Source: Fimenecus sp052273625 (GTDB lineage: Bacteria; Bacillota; Clostridia; Oscillospirales; Acutalibacteraceae). Taken from it: a stretch of 64,000 nucleotides of DNA. Made by a program: the position numbers and the translations under genes. Shown piece after piece: positions 41,416 through 50,624 of the stretch. The notes below the pieces were generated by a model. It saw nothing but the letters and a program-made list of their open reading frames with translations. It made no database searches and was not told the DNA's origin. The DNA is taken from the NCBI GenBank assembly GCA_052273625.1, contig DAVZHW010000004.1:1-64000 (forward strand), written 5' to 3'. Within the stretch, counting starts at the first letter, position 1; each line of letters opens with the position of its first letter.

Positions 41416-41942
41416 ACATTTGGCATGACATAAATCCGGAGAGAATTACAAGAAAAGCATTTGATGCGGTAATTGAAATCAGCAAAGGCAGTAAAATGAA
41501 ATATGAGCTTGACAAGGAAACAGGTATGTTAAGACTTGACCGAGTTCTTTACACATCAACCCACTATCCTGCAAACTACGGCTTTATTCCGAGAACCTAT
41601 GCAGAGGATAACGACCCGCTTGATGTACTTGTGCTTTGCTCTGAGCAGATTGAACCTATGGCTCTTGTTAAGTGCTATCCGATAGGAGTTATTTCAATGT
41701 TCGATAACGGTGCGGCCGACTATAAGATAATCGCCATTCCGTTTGATGATCCGACTTATAACGAATACAAGGATATTTCACAGCTGCCGGCTCATATTTT
41801 CCAAGAAATGAAGCACTTTTTTACAGTGTATAAAACTCTTGAAAATAAAACTACCGATATTGACGAAGTAAAAGGTGTGCTCTCGGCAGTTGATATAATT
41901 GACGATGCTATAAAAAGATATAAGGAAAAATTCGCTAAATAA
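41412..41942 (+). CDS. ppa: Family I inorganic pyrophosphatase
   Basis: 176 residues. The soluble PPase signature DNDPLDVLVL is present, with YGFIPRTY before it and KCYPIGVISMFDNGAADYKIIAIP after it, which carry the metal- and phosphate-binding Asp and Lys residues. It hydrolyses pyrophosphate to two phosphates and so pulls biosynthetic reactions forward. The ATG overlaps the stop of pncB (ATGA), with GGAG upstream inside pncB, so translation is coupled. Confidence 0.94.
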   Translation: MNIWHDINPERITRKAFDAVIEISKGSKMKYELDKETGMLRLDRVLYTSTHYPANYGFIPRTYAEDNDPLDVLVLCSEQIEPMALVKCYPIGVISMFDNGAADYKIIAIPFDDPTYNEYKDISQLPAHIFQEMKHFFTVYKTLENKTTDIDEVKGVLSAVDIIDDAIKRYKEKFAK

Positions 41943-41959
41943 AATAACGGAGAGGGAAA

Positions 41960-43159
41960 ATGGCTAAAAGGGAAGTAAAAGTATTTCTGTCAATCATTTT
42001 GACAATGGTGCTCTTGTGCGGCATAGGAGTTTTACTCGTTACAAAGACGGGAGACGGCTCTGTGCCGGTTGAGGCACCCGTTGATACCTCGACGCCTGCG
42101 GAAACGACAACCGAGCCTTTGCCTACTGTAAGCGTCAGCTTTTTGTCTGTCGGGGATAATTTAATTCACGACGGAATCTATCAGCAGGCAAACAAGCGTG
42201 CAGGCGGGAAAGGATATGATTTTTCATATTGCTATGAAAATATAGCGTCTGATGTTGCAGGTGTTGATGTTGCGACGATAAATCAAGAAACCATAATTTC
42301 AAAAAGCAATCAACCGTCGGGTTATCCGCTTTTCAATTCACCGCACGAAGTCGGTGATGAAATTGCGAAGATTGGTTTCGATGTTGTCACAATGGCTAAT
42401 AACCATATGATTGATAAGGGCGCAAAAGGGCTCGCTGAGGCTATTGATTATTGGGACAGCGTTGACGGAGTTGTCAGAACAGGCGCATATAAAAACGAGG
42501 AGGATCTCAACAAGGTCGAATACATAGAGTCGAACGGCTTGAAAATAGGTCTTGTCGGTGTCACTCAGTACACAAACGGACTTTCACTTCCGAAAGACAG
42601 CGAGCTTAAAATCATCTATTCTGCCGACGAGGATATAATAGAAAGAAAAATTAAGAACGCTAAAGAAAATTGCGATATGGTGCTTGTAAATGTCCATTGG
42701 GGCAATGAGTACCAAACAACACCTACGCAAGCGCAAAAAGACTTGGCTTCTAAAATGGCAAATTGGGGCGCTGATGTTATAATCGGACACCATCCGCATG
42801 TAATACAACCTGTTGAGTATATTGAAAAGGCAGACGGGACAAGAACGCTTGTGGCGTATTCGCTCGGAAACTTTATTTCTCAGCAGAACACACCTGCAAG
42901 GGTGGTGGGAGGTATGCTTCGCTACAAGGTTACAAAGGATTTCAATACGGGAAATGTCACTATAAGCGATGTTAAGTTTGAGCCTATCGTAACTCATTAT
43001 GTAAACGGCAGTCATGATGTTCAGATTTTCAAGCTTTCTCAATATACCGACGACCTTGCAAGAAAACAGTCAAATAGGCTTAAAGACTCAAAATTCAGCA
43101 CTTCCTATGTTAAAGAGTTTGTATCCGGCATAATTGACAGCCAATTTCTTGACAACTAA
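41960..43159 (+). CDS. CapA-family (PGA_cap) membrane-anchored metallophosphatase-like protein
   Basis: 399 residues with an N-terminal signal anchor (VFLSIILTMVLLCGIGVLLV), a Thr/Pro/Glu linker, then the PGA_cap domain: SVGDNLIHD, VTMANNHMIDKG, VHWGNEYQ and IGHHPHVIQPVEY are the metal-site motifs of this calcineurin-like fold. Family members include CapA of poly-gamma-glutamate capsule synthesis, but most stand alone as here, with no capBC nearby, and their substrate is unknown. It follows ppa by 17 bases and is closed by a terminator, so it is the last gene of the pncB operon. Confidence 0.85.
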   Translation: MAKREVKVFLSIILTMVLLCGIGVLLVTKTGDGSVPVEAPVDTSTPAETTTEPLPTVSVSFLSVGDNLIHDGIYQQANKRAGGKGYDFSYCYENIASDVAGVDVATINQETIISKSNQPSGYPLFNSPHEVGDEIAKIGFDVVTMANNHMIDKGAKGLAEAIDYWDSVDGVVRTGAYKNEEDLNKVEYIESNGLKIGLVGVTQYTNGLSLPKDSELKIIYSADEDIIERKIKNAKENCDMVLVNVHWGNEYQTTPTQAQKDLASKMANWGADVIIGHHPHVIQPVEYIEKADGTRTLVAYSLGNFISQQNTPARVVGGMLRYKVTKDFNTGNVTISDVKFEPIVTHYVNGSHDVQIFKLSQYTDDLARKQSNRLKDSKFSTSYVKEFVSGIIDSQFLDN

Positions 43160-43175
43160 AATTTAACAAAGCTCA

Positions 43176-43215
43176 AGCCGAAAAGTGCATTTTATATGTG
43201 CTTTTCGGCTTTTTA
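43176..43215 (+). terminator. Terminator of the pncB-ppa-capA operon
   Basis: Stem AGCCGAAAAG (43176-43185) with CTTTTCGGCT (43201-43210), extended by GCA/TGT-like pairs, then TTTT. It begins 16 bases after the CapA stop. Confidence 0.85.
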
Positions 43216-43408
43216 TGCTTTTATAGTGGTTTATTCCCCCACGGAGTGCTTTGGCGGTGCTCGGTAGGGGACTTTTTATTTGCGAAATGCCGATTTGTTA
43301 CAAAGCAGTTTTACTTTATGTGCTTATTGCACAAAAACAATTTGAAAAATTCAGTAAAAATTACCCGTGAAAGTTTGCTTTTTGTCATTAAAAAATAGGT
43401 AAAAACAC

Positions 43409-43437
43409 TTGATTTTTTTAGTAAATAAAAGTATAAT
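43409..43437 (+). promoter_or_regulatory. Promoter of the dcw (division and cell wall) operon
   Basis: TTGATT (43409-43414), 17-base spacer, perfect TATAAT (43432-43437). It lies about 90 bases before mraZ and is the likely main promoter for the cluster. Confidence 0.8.
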
Positions 43438-43528
43438 GTAAGCAATGTGGTGGATAATTGCATAGTTATTCCATAAAAATGGTGTAAAATCCCACGGTTT
43501 TGACTATCGAAGGAAGGAGGAACGGACA

Positions 43529-43939
43529 ATGTCTTTTTCAAATAGTTACAAACATACAATTGATTCAAAGAAGCGTCTGTTCATTCCTGCGAAGTTCAGA
43601 GCCAAGCTCGGTGAGAGCTTTTATCTCTATTATGATGAGAGCTTGCCGTGTATTGCCGTTTACGGCGAGGAGGAGTGGGAGAAGAAAAGCAAAATCGTCG
43701 AGGAAAGCGGAGATGCCGATTGGCAGCGTTTCTTCTTCTCAAATGTTATTTCGGTTGAGCCCGATAAGCAGGGAAGAATAACGGTAAAGGCATCGTTCTG
43801 TGAGGGAGCAGGTCTTAAAAAAGATGTTGCGGTTGTCGGCGTAGGTACAAGAATTGAAATTTGGGACGCTGAAAAGTACGACAAGGAAATGGAACAAATC
43901 AACGCTTCGTACAAGAGATTCCCGAGCATTATAAACTGA
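43529..43939 (+). CDS. mraZ: MraZ transcriptional regulator
   Basis: 136 residues made of two AbrB-like SpoVT/MraZ repeats: SYKHTIDSKKRLFIPAKFR at the start and SVEPDKQGRITVKASF in the second half, with the conserved (D)xxGR-type turns (DSKKR, DKQGR). MraZ binds direct repeats at the head of the dcw operon and tunes its expression. A strong AAGGAGG precedes the ATG. It is the first gene of the operon, 13 bases before rsmH. Confidence 0.96.
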   Translation: MSFSNSYKHTIDSKKRLFIPAKFRAKLGESFYLYYDESLPCIAVYGEEEWEKKSKIVEESGDADWQRFFFSNVISVEPDKQGRITVKASFCEGAGLKKDVAVVGVGTRIEIWDAEKYDKEMEQINASYKRFPSIIN

Positions 43940-43952
43940 CGGGAGTAACAAT

Positions 43953-44870
43953 ATGGAATTTTCTCATATTCCCGTTTTGTTTAACGAAACTATCGACTCT
44001 CTTAACATAAAGCCCGACGGACTGTATGTAGACTGTACTGCGGGCGGCGGAGGTCATTCGAGGGCGATTGCCGAAAAGCTTACAACGGGCAGACTTATTT
44101 CAATAGACAGAGATCCCGACGCCATCAAGGTTTTGAACGAAAGATTGGGAAATTATCCGCAGGTAACTGTGGTGCACAATACATTTAACAACATAAAAGA
44201 AATTCTGAACGGTGAAAAAGCCGACGGAATTATTGCAGACCTTGGTGTCAGTTCTTTTCAGCTTGATGAGGCGGAGAGGGGATTTTCTTTTCACAAGGAC
44301 GCTCCGCTTGATATGAGAATGAGCAAGCAGGGAACTAGCGCCAAGGACTTAGTTAACACTCTTTCGGTGGGTGAGCTTACAAGAATTCTCCGTGATTACG
44401 GCGAAGAGAAATATGCAAACCGCATAGCAAATAACATTGTTACAGCGAGAGAGAAAAAAGAAATTGAAACCACTTTCGAGCTTATAGATATAATCAAAAG
44501 CTCAATGCCTCAAAAGGCAATGAGAGATTCGCATCCGGCAAGGCGAACATTCCAAGCGTTGAGAATTGAAGTCAACGGCGAGCTTGACCAACTCAATACG
44601 GCGCTTGACGATATGTTTGATTGCTTAAAAGTCGGCGGGATACTTTCAATAATTACATTCCATTCGTTAGAGGACAGAATGGTAAAACAAAGATTTAATT
44701 CATTTGCACAAGGCTGCACTTGCCCTAAGGAATTTCCGATTTGTGTGTGCGGAAAGACGCCGAGAGGCAAGGTTACAATAAAAGGTCTTGCGCCGAGTGA
44801 TGAAGAGCTTTCATACAACTCACGCTCTCACAGCGCAAGGCTTCGCTCGGTAGAAAAAATTAAGGATTGA
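43953..44870 (+). CDS. rsmH: 16S rRNA m4C1402 methyltransferase RsmH
   Basis: 305 residues, normal length. HIPVLFNETIDSL at the start, SAM motif YVDCTAGGGGHSRAI, catalytic-region IIADLGVSSFQLDEAERGFSF and the end motif NSRSHSARLRSVEK identify RsmH (MraW). It methylates the ribosomal P-site base C1402 on N4. GGGAG lies 7 bases before the ATG. Second gene of the dcw operon, as usual. Confidence 0.97.
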   Translation: MEFSHIPVLFNETIDSLNIKPDGLYVDCTAGGGGHSRAIAEKLTTGRLISIDRDPDAIKVLNERLGNYPQVTVVHNTFNNIKEILNGEKADGIIADLGVSSFQLDEAERGFSFHKDAPLDMRMSKQGTSAKDLVNTLSVGELTRILRDYGEEKYANRIANNIVTAREKKEIETTFELIDIIKSSMPQKAMRDSHPARRTFQALRIEVNGELDQLNTALDDMFDCLKVGGILSIITFHSLEDRMVKQRFNSFAQGCTCPKEFPICVCGKTPRGKVTIKGLAPSDEELSYNSRSHSARLRSVEKIKD

Positions 44871-44886
44871 GGAAGGGAAGCATATC

Positions 44887-45441
44887 ATGGCGAACAGGAA
44901 TTACAATATGTATGACGGCATAGATTTTTCAATGTTTGAGCCGAAGCAAAGTTCTTATGAGAAAAACGCTGCCCGTAAAATAGAAACGGTTGATGTTCCG
45001 ATTCCGGACAAGCCCAAAATGGAGCTTGTAAAAAAGCCGAAAAAGACTTTAAATCAAATAAAGAAAGAAATGCATGCAAGCGCATTGCAAAGTGCAAAGA
45101 TAATTGCAATTTCGGTTTTCTTACTTTCAATGCTTTCTGCGTTGCTTTACGGAAGAATTAAGGTTGATGAGCTTGACAGACAGATTTCGGCGGCGGAAAC
45201 AAAAATTACAACCGCACAGAGCGAAAATGTCAGACTTAATATGCAGCTTGACTCTATGATTTCTCTTAAAAATGTTGAAGAATACGCTCAGACAAATCTC
45301 GGTATGGTTAAGATGGAAAGCTATCAGATAGAATACATTGACCTTTCCGGAGCCGATAAGGTAACGGTTTCCGGTGCGAGAACACTTAATGCGAATTCAA
45401 CATCGCTTTATTCCAGGATTATGGAATATATAAGCAGATAA
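44887..45441 (+). CDS. ftsL: FtsL-like division protein
   Basis: 184 residues: a basic cytoplasmic N-terminus (~75), one membrane segment (IIAISVFLLSMLSALLYG), then a coiled-coil stretch (DELDRQISAAETKITTAQSE) and a short tail. Sequence conservation is low in this family, so the call rests on topology, the coiled coil and the place between rsmH and the transpeptidase gene. FtsL joins DivIC and DivIB at the septum and helps control septal wall synthesis. Confidence 0.8.
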   Translation: MANRNYNMYDGIDFSMFEPKQSSYEKNAARKIETVDVPIPDKPKMELVKKPKKTLNQIKKEMHASALQSAKIIAISVFLLSMLSALLYGRIKVDELDRQISAAETKITTAQSENVRLNMQLDSMISLKNVEEYAQTNLGMVKMESYQIEYIDLSGADKVTVSGARTLNANSTSLYSRIMEYISR

Positions 45442-45453
45442 TCAAATAAAATT

Positions 45454-45491
45454 ACAACGAGGGTTAAGTAAATGTTCTTAACTCTCGTTGT
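45454..45491 (+). other. Long hairpin between ftsL and the transpeptidase gene
   Basis: ACAACGAGGGTTAAG (45454-45468) pairs with CTTAACTCTCGTTGT (45477-45491): 15 pairs with one G-T and an 8-base loop. No run of T follows, so it is a poor terminator. It may be an RNA processing site, a partial attenuator or a 5' stabiliser. Confidence 0.6.
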
Positions 45492-45545
45492 TGTATCTTA
45501 AACCCGATTTATCGGTATAAATTTTGTGTGAAAGGGGCTGAAAAT

Positions 45546-47780
45546 ATGCAGGTTAGGTCATTAAAACAGATGAGTTACAGAGCGACAATAGCGCTTTTAA
45601 TACTTATTCTTGCTTTTTTAGTGTGTATAGGAAGCCTTGTGCGAGTAGCCCTTGTTGATGGGGAAGAATACAAACTGAAAGCGGAACAAAGTCAGCTTTT
45701 AGATACTAAAATTTCAGCGCAAAGAGGAACGATATACGATTCAAATATGAATGTGCTTGCAAAGAGTGCATCTGCTTGGCTTGTATATATAGTTCCGTCA
45801 AAAATCACTACCGAAGCACAGCGAGAGGCAGTCGTTTCCGTTCTTTCGGAAAATCTCGGTATTGACGCAGAAATCATCCGTGAAAAGACATTAAAAGAGT
45901 CAAATTATGTTAAAATTTCGGGTGAGGTCGAGGAAAATGTAAAAAACACTATCCAAGACTACATAAAACAGTATGATAAAGAAAATAAAAAGAGCAAAGA
46001 CGCAAAATTAAATCAGATAATCTGCATAGATCCCGACACAAAGCGATATTATCCTTATTCTTCGTTTGCTTCAACGATAATCGGCTTTGTTAATGCCGAC
46101 GATAAGGGTAACGGCGGTATCGAGCAGTCATACAACAACGAGCTTACAGGTGTTTCGGGAAGAATTATTACCGCTATGAACGCAAGACAAAAGGTAATGT
46201 CGAGCGAATATGAAACTACCTATGAGGCACAACAGGGCGGAAACCTTGTGCTTACCATTGATGAGGTTATTCAGTATTATCTTGAGCAGAGCCTTGACCA
46301 AGCGCTTGTTGACACGGGCGCTAAATATGCTTACGGAATTATAATGGATGTTCAGACGGGTGCAATTCTCGGTATGACCTCGAAGCCTGATTTTGACTTG
46401 AATAAACCAAATGTAATTTCAAATCAGCTTGTTGCAGATAAGATTGCCGAAATTATTGACGAAACAGAGCGTGCAAACGAAACTAAAAACGCAAAATTTG
46501 CTCAGTGGAGAAACAGAACAATAAGCGATACCTATGAGCCCGGCTCTGTATTTAAAACCGTCGTTGTTGCGGCGGCGCTTGAAGAGGGTGTTGTCAATCT
46601 TGATACAAAATACACCTGCACAGGCGGTATTCAAGTTGCAAACCACTATCAAAAATGTTGGAAACCCGGCGGTCACGGAACGGAAACTCTGACACAGGGA
46701 CTTATGAATTCCTGTAACCCGTTCTTTATCACAATAGGACAAAAATTAGGCAAGGAAAACTTCTTTAAATATTTTGAAGCATTCGGCTTTACTGAAAAAA
46801 CAGGAATTGACCTTCCGGCAGAGGCTTCTCCCGTAGCGGATGTTACTTACCATTCACTTGAAAAAATGGGAATTGCCGAGCTTTCGTCAAGCTCCTTCGG
46901 TCAGACCTTCCAAGTGTCACCGATACAGGTTATAAACGCCGTATCAACTATAGCAAACGGCGGAAAACTTATGCAACCCTATGTTGTTGACAGTATTCTT
47001 GACTCTGACGGCAATGTAATCGCAAAAACACAGGCAAAGGTTAAAAGACAGGTTATTTCCGAAAAAACAGCTTCAACCGTTGCGGATATGATGGAAAAGG
47101 TCGTTTCAAAGGGAACAGGTAAAAACGCCTATGTAGCGGGTTATCATGTTGCCGGAAAAACAGGTACTTCGGAGAAAATCGGTAAAGAAGGCGCATACAT
47201 AGCATCCTTCGCAGGTTTTGCACCCGCTGACAATCCGAAGATTGCAATACTTGTTGCGATTGACGAGCCCATAGGCGCTCACGGCGGCGGTGTGGTTGCG
47301 GCACCTATCGCAGGCGAAATTCTTGAAAAGGTACTCGCTTATCTCAATATTGAACCGCAGTATGAGGATTCCGAAATGAAGAATGTATCCTCAACTACAC
47401 CTTCACTTGTCGGATTGAGTGTTGCACAGGCAAGGTCAATGACATCAGGATATACATTAAAGGTTGTAGGCTCGGGCGATAAAGTCATTTCTCAGACTCC
47501 TGCGGCGGACTCGCAAGTTCGTTCAGGCGGTGTAATTGTAATTTACACGGATAATCAGGCTCAAAAGCAGACTGCAAGAGTGCCTGATCTTTCGGGTATG
47601 ACAATGTCGCAGGCAAATTCAACGGCAGTAAATTCAGGCTTTAATATCAGATTTTCGGGCACAACAAATGCGTCGGAGGTCGTATCATATAAGCAAAGCA
47701 TCGAACCCAATACCGAGGCTGAACTCGGTAGCGTAATTACGGTTTACTTCAAGTCAACCGTAAATGTACAGGATGCATAA
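45546..47780 (+). CDS. Class B penicillin-binding protein with PASTA domains (PBP2B/SpoVD type)
   Basis: About 744 residues. One N-terminal membrane segment (ATIALLILILAFLVCIGSLV), a pedestal domain (QRGTIYDSNMNVLAKS), then the transpeptidase with SVFK (active Ser), SCN and KTGT motifs in order, and two C-terminal PASTA domains (SLVGLSVAQARSM..., DLSGMTMSQANSTAV...). It cross-links peptidoglycan, either at the division septum (PBP2B) or in spore cortex (SpoVD). The PASTA pair and dcw position fit both, and no second paralogue is present here to decide. A GTG at 45528 also opens the frame, but ATG at 45546 has AAAGGGG 8 bases upstream. Confidence 0.92.
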   Translation: MQVRSLKQMSYRATIALLILILAFLVCIGSLVRVALVDGEEYKLKAEQSQLLDTKISAQRGTIYDSNMNVLAKSASAWLVYIVPSKITTEAQREAVVSVLSENLGIDAEIIREKTLKESNYVKISGEVEENVKNTIQDYIKQYDKENKKSKDAKLNQIICIDPDTKRYYPYSSFASTIIGFVNADDKGNGGIEQSYNNELTGVSGRIITAMNARQKVMSSEYETTYEAQQGGNLVLTIDEVIQYYLEQSLDQALVDTGAKYAYGIIMDVQTGAILGMTSKPDFDLNKPNVISNQLVADKIAEIIDETERANETKNAKFAQWRNRTISDTYEPGSVFKTVVVAAALEEGVVNLDTKYTCTGGIQVANHYQKCWKPGGHGTETLTQGLMNSCNPFFITIGQKLGKENFFKYFEAFGFTEKTGIDLPAEASPVADVTYHSLEKMGIAELSSSSFGQTFQVSPIQVINAVSTIANGGKLMQPYVVDSILDSDGNVIAKTQAKVKRQVISEKTASTVADMMEKVVSKGTGKNAYVAGYHVAGKTGTSEKIGKEGAYIASFAGFAPADNPKIAILVAIDEPIGAHGGGVVAAPIAGEILEKVLAYLNIEPQYEDSEMKNVSSTTPSLVGLSVAQARSMTSGYTLKVVGSGDKVISQTPAADSQVRSGGVIVIYTDNQAQKQTARVPDLSGMTMSQANSTAVNSGFNIRFSGTTNASEVVSYKQSIEPNTEAELGSVITVYFKSTVNVQDA

Positions 47781-47824
47781 ACAGGCGGTTGTGAAAAGGC
47801 GGATAAATTACGGAGGAAATGAAA

Positions 47825-49261
47825 TTGAAACTTTCAGAACTTTTAAAAAATGTAAAAACCGATAGCGTTTATACCGATTGTGAGGTATCGGATATTACCG
47901 ATAAATCCAATGAAATAACGAAGGATTGCGTGTTCGTATGTATAAAGGGCAACCATTTTGACGGACATTCCGTTGCAAAACAGGCAGAGGAAATGGGCGC
48001 TTGTGCAGTTATTGCAGAGTATGACACAGGCGTTAAAAATCAGATTATCGTTGAAAGCACAAGAGATGCATATTCTCGAATTTGCGGTGCTTTTTACGGA
48101 AATCCTGCCGAGAAATTAAAGCTTATCGGCGTTACGGGAACAAACGGAAAAACCACAACCACATTTCTTATAAAAAATATTTTTGATAAGCTCTCGATTA
48201 AATCGGGACTTATCGGAACGGTTAAAAATATCACAGGCGATAAAGAATATGTTTCGTCGCTGACAACACCCGACAGTAAAGAGCTTCAAAGACTCTATGC
48301 CGAAATGGTTGACAGCGGATGTGAATACTGCATTATGGAGGTTTCCTCGCAGGCTCTTGCACAGGGCAGGGTTGACGGTTGCCATTTTGATATAGCTGTG
48401 TTTACAAACCTTACTCAAGACCACCTTGATTATCACGGAACATTTGAAAATTATGCAAAGGCAAAAAGAAAACTCTTTGAAATCTGTGATACCGCCGTTA
48501 TAAATGCGGATGACGAATATGCGCATACTATGGTTGACTCATTGCCTTGTAAGGTATATACTTTCGGAGTTAAAACGGATAATACTGATTTTTCGGCTAA
48601 AAATGTAAAATGCTTTAGCGACAGCGTACAGTATGAATTTTTGACTCCTGATAATATCGGCAGAATTAACATTAAAATACCCGGTAGATTTACCGTTTAT
48701 AATTCAATGGGTGCGGCTGTTTGCGCTGTGCTTGCGGGTGCTGATTTTGACAGCGTTATTTCGGCTGTTTCTCAGTCAAAGGGCGTACCGGGCAGAGTTG
48801 AGGTTGTTGATACCGATACGGATTATACGGTGCTTATCGACTACGCACATTCTCCCGACGGACTTGAAAATGTTATTTCGTCACTCAGAGAAACCACAGA
48901 CGGCAGAATAATTACCGTTTTCGGTTGCGGCGGTGACAGGGACAGAACAAAACGCCCGAAGATGGGCAAGATTGTCGGCGATTTAGCGGATATTGCCGTT
49001 GTAACAAGCGACAACCCGAGAAGTGAAGACCCCGATTTGATAGTCAAAGATGTTTTAGAGGGTATGACAAACTGCAAAGCTCAGATTAAGACTCTTGTTA
49101 ACAGAACGGACGCTATAAAGTATGCTATGTCAATAGCAAAGGCAGGAGATGTTGTTTTGCTTGCGGGAAAAGGTCACGAAACATACCAAATTCTCAACAC
49201 GGGCAAAATTCATTATGATGAAAGAGAAGTAGTTGCCGACATTTTGAAAGGTAAAATGTAA
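47825..49261 (+). CDS. murE: UDP-MurNAc-tripeptide ligase MurE (DAP type)
   Basis: 478 residues. ATP loop GVTGTNGKTTT, the Mur ligase motifs MEVSSQAL and NLTQDHLDYHG, and the C-terminal DNPR motif (TSDNPRSEDP), which marks use of meso-diaminopimelate rather than lysine. It adds the third residue to the peptidoglycan stem peptide. An ATG at 47819 is only 2 bases from GGAGG, whereas TTG at 47825 has the ideal 8 and gives MKLSELLKN, the usual start of the family, so I choose TTG. Confidence 0.96.
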   Translation: MKLSELLKNVKTDSVYTDCEVSDITDKSNEITKDCVFVCIKGNHFDGHSVAKQAEEMGACAVIAEYDTGVKNQIIVESTRDAYSRICGAFYGNPAEKLKLIGVTGTNGKTTTTFLIKNIFDKLSIKSGLIGTVKNITGDKEYVSSLTTPDSKELQRLYAEMVDSGCEYCIMEVSSQALAQGRVDGCHFDIAVFTNLTQDHLDYHGTFENYAKAKRKLFEICDTAVINADDEYAHTMVDSLPCKVYTFGVKTDNTDFSAKNVKCFSDSVQYEFLTPDNIGRINIKIPGRFTVYNSMGAAVCAVLAGADFDSVISAVSQSKGVPGRVEVVDTDTDYTVLIDYAHSPDGLENVISSLRETTDGRIITVFGCGGDRDRTKRPKMGKIVGDLADIAVVTSDNPRSEDPDLIVKDVLEGMTNCKAQIKTLVNRTDAIKYAMSIAKAGDVVLLAGKGHETYQILNTGKIHYDEREVVADILKGKM

Positions 49262-49262
49262 G

Positions 49263-50624
49263 ATGAAATCAGTAAGCTTGCAGACTGTTGCCGAATGGGT
49301 AGGCGGCAGGCTCTGCGGAGAAAACAAACAAATAAATAATGTTAGCATTGATTCTCGTACGGTGGACGCTTCCACGCTTTTTATCGCTATAAAGGGCGAC
49401 CGTTTTGACGCTCACGATTTTGTGAAAGACGTTGAAAAAAGCGGTGCGGCGGCGGTTATGTGTCACAGAGAGGTTGAATGTAGCTTACCCGTGATTTATG
49501 TCGATGACACCAAAAAAGCATTTGTGGAGCTTGCGAAGAATTACAGAAAGTCCTTTGACGGCTTAAAGGTTATCGGACTTACGGGAAGCGTAGGAAAGAC
49601 AACTACAAAAGAAATGACTTATGAGGTCGTTTCGAGAAAATACAGAGCTGTTAAAACAGAGGGAAACCTCAATAACGATATCGGACTTCCGAAAACTCTT
49701 TTGCGACTTGAAAACGATACACAGGCGGCTGTAATTGAAATGGGAATGAGTGATTTCGGTGAAATTTCGCTCCTTACCAAAACTTGCTTGCCCGATATCG
49801 GAATAATAACAAATATCGGTGTTTCACATATTGAGCATTTAGGTTCAAGAGACGGCATACTCAAAGCAAAGCTTGAAATTCTTGACGGTATGAAAAAAGG
49901 CTCACCGTTGATTTTGAACGGCGATAATGATAAACTTTCAACTGTGAAGAATGATGATTATAAGCTTATATTCTTCGGCATTGAAAATGAAAATGCAGAT
50001 GTCAGAGCCTTTGATATAAAAGAAAACGGCTTGAGTACGGAATTTACCGTTAAAGCCTGTTCTAAACTTCAAAAGGTTACAATACCGACTGTCGGTATTC
50101 ACAATGTGTATGATGCTCTCGCAGCATATACTGTCGGTCTTTTGCTTGAGCTTCCCACAGAAGAAATTGCAAAGGCACTTGAGAATTACACACCGTCGGG
50201 AATGAGACAGAGACTTAAAGAGGTAAACGGCGTTAAGATAATCGAGGACTGCTACAATGCAAGCCCCGACTCACAGCGTGCCGCCTTGAACGTGCTTTCC
50301 GATATGAACGCAAGCAGAAAAATTGCCGTTTTGGGTGATATGCTTGAACTCGGCGACTATTCCGAGACTGCTCACAGAGAGGTCGGAAAATATGCGGCGG
50401 AGAAAAAAATTGACGTGCTGTATGCCTTCGGTGAACAGTCGAAATACATAGCAGAGGAAGCAAAAAACGGCGTTGGAAGGGTGCTTTGGTTTGACGATAA
50501 GGCACAGCTTGCAAAAACGCTCATACAAGATGTCAAATCGGGCGACTGCGTGCTGTTTAAGGCGAGCAGGGGAATGAAGCTCGAGGAAATAATAGAAAAA
50601 CTCTATGAAGGGTTGGAGAAGTAA
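49263..50624 (+). CDS. murF: UDP-MurNAc-tripeptide-D-Ala-D-Ala ligase MurF
   Basis: 453 residues. N-terminal domain with VSIDSRTVDASTLFIAIKGDRFDAHDF, ATP loop GLTGSVGKTTTKEM, then NLNNDIGLPKTLL and NIGVSHIEHLGSRDGI. It adds D-Ala-D-Ala to complete the UDP-MurNAc-pentapeptide. In the P-loop a Ser-Val replaces the usual Thr-Asn (GSVGKT for GTNGKT). I believe this variant is common in Firmicutes MurF. The ATG lies one base after the murE stop, so the two are tightly coupled. Confidence 0.96.
   Translation: MKSVSLQTVAEWVGGRLCGENKQINNVSIDSRTVDASTLFIAIKGDRFDAHDFVKDVEKSGAAAVMCHREVECSLPVIYVDDTKKAFVELAKNYRKSFDGLKVIGLTGSVGKTTTKEMTYEVVSRKYRAVKTEGNLNNDIGLPKTLLRLENDTQAAVIEMGMSDFGEISLLTKTCLPDIGIITNIGVSHIEHLGSRDGILKAKLEILDGMKKGSPLILNGDNDKLSTVKNDDYKLIFFGIENENADVRAFDIKENGLSTEFTVKACSKLQKVTIPTVGIHNVYDALAAYTVGLLLELPTEEIAKALENYTPSGMRQRLKEVNGVKIIEDCYNASPDSQRAALNVLSDMNASRKIAVLGDMLELGDYSETAHREVGKYAAEKKIDVLYAFGEQSKYIAEEAKNGVGRVLWFDDKAQLAKTLIQDVKSGDCVLFKASRGMKLEEIIEKLYEGLEK

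Larger units (their letters stand above)
43160..43528 (+). other. Intergenic region between the pncB and dcw operons
   Basis: This 369-base gap holds the terminator at 43176-43215, about 190 bases in which I see nothing, and then the dcw promoter at 43409-43437 with a leader of about 85 bases. The leader contains GTGGTGGAT (43446) and ATGGTGTAA (43479), which loosely resemble repeats that MraZ binds upstream of its own gene. That is a weak suggestion. Confidence 0.5.
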
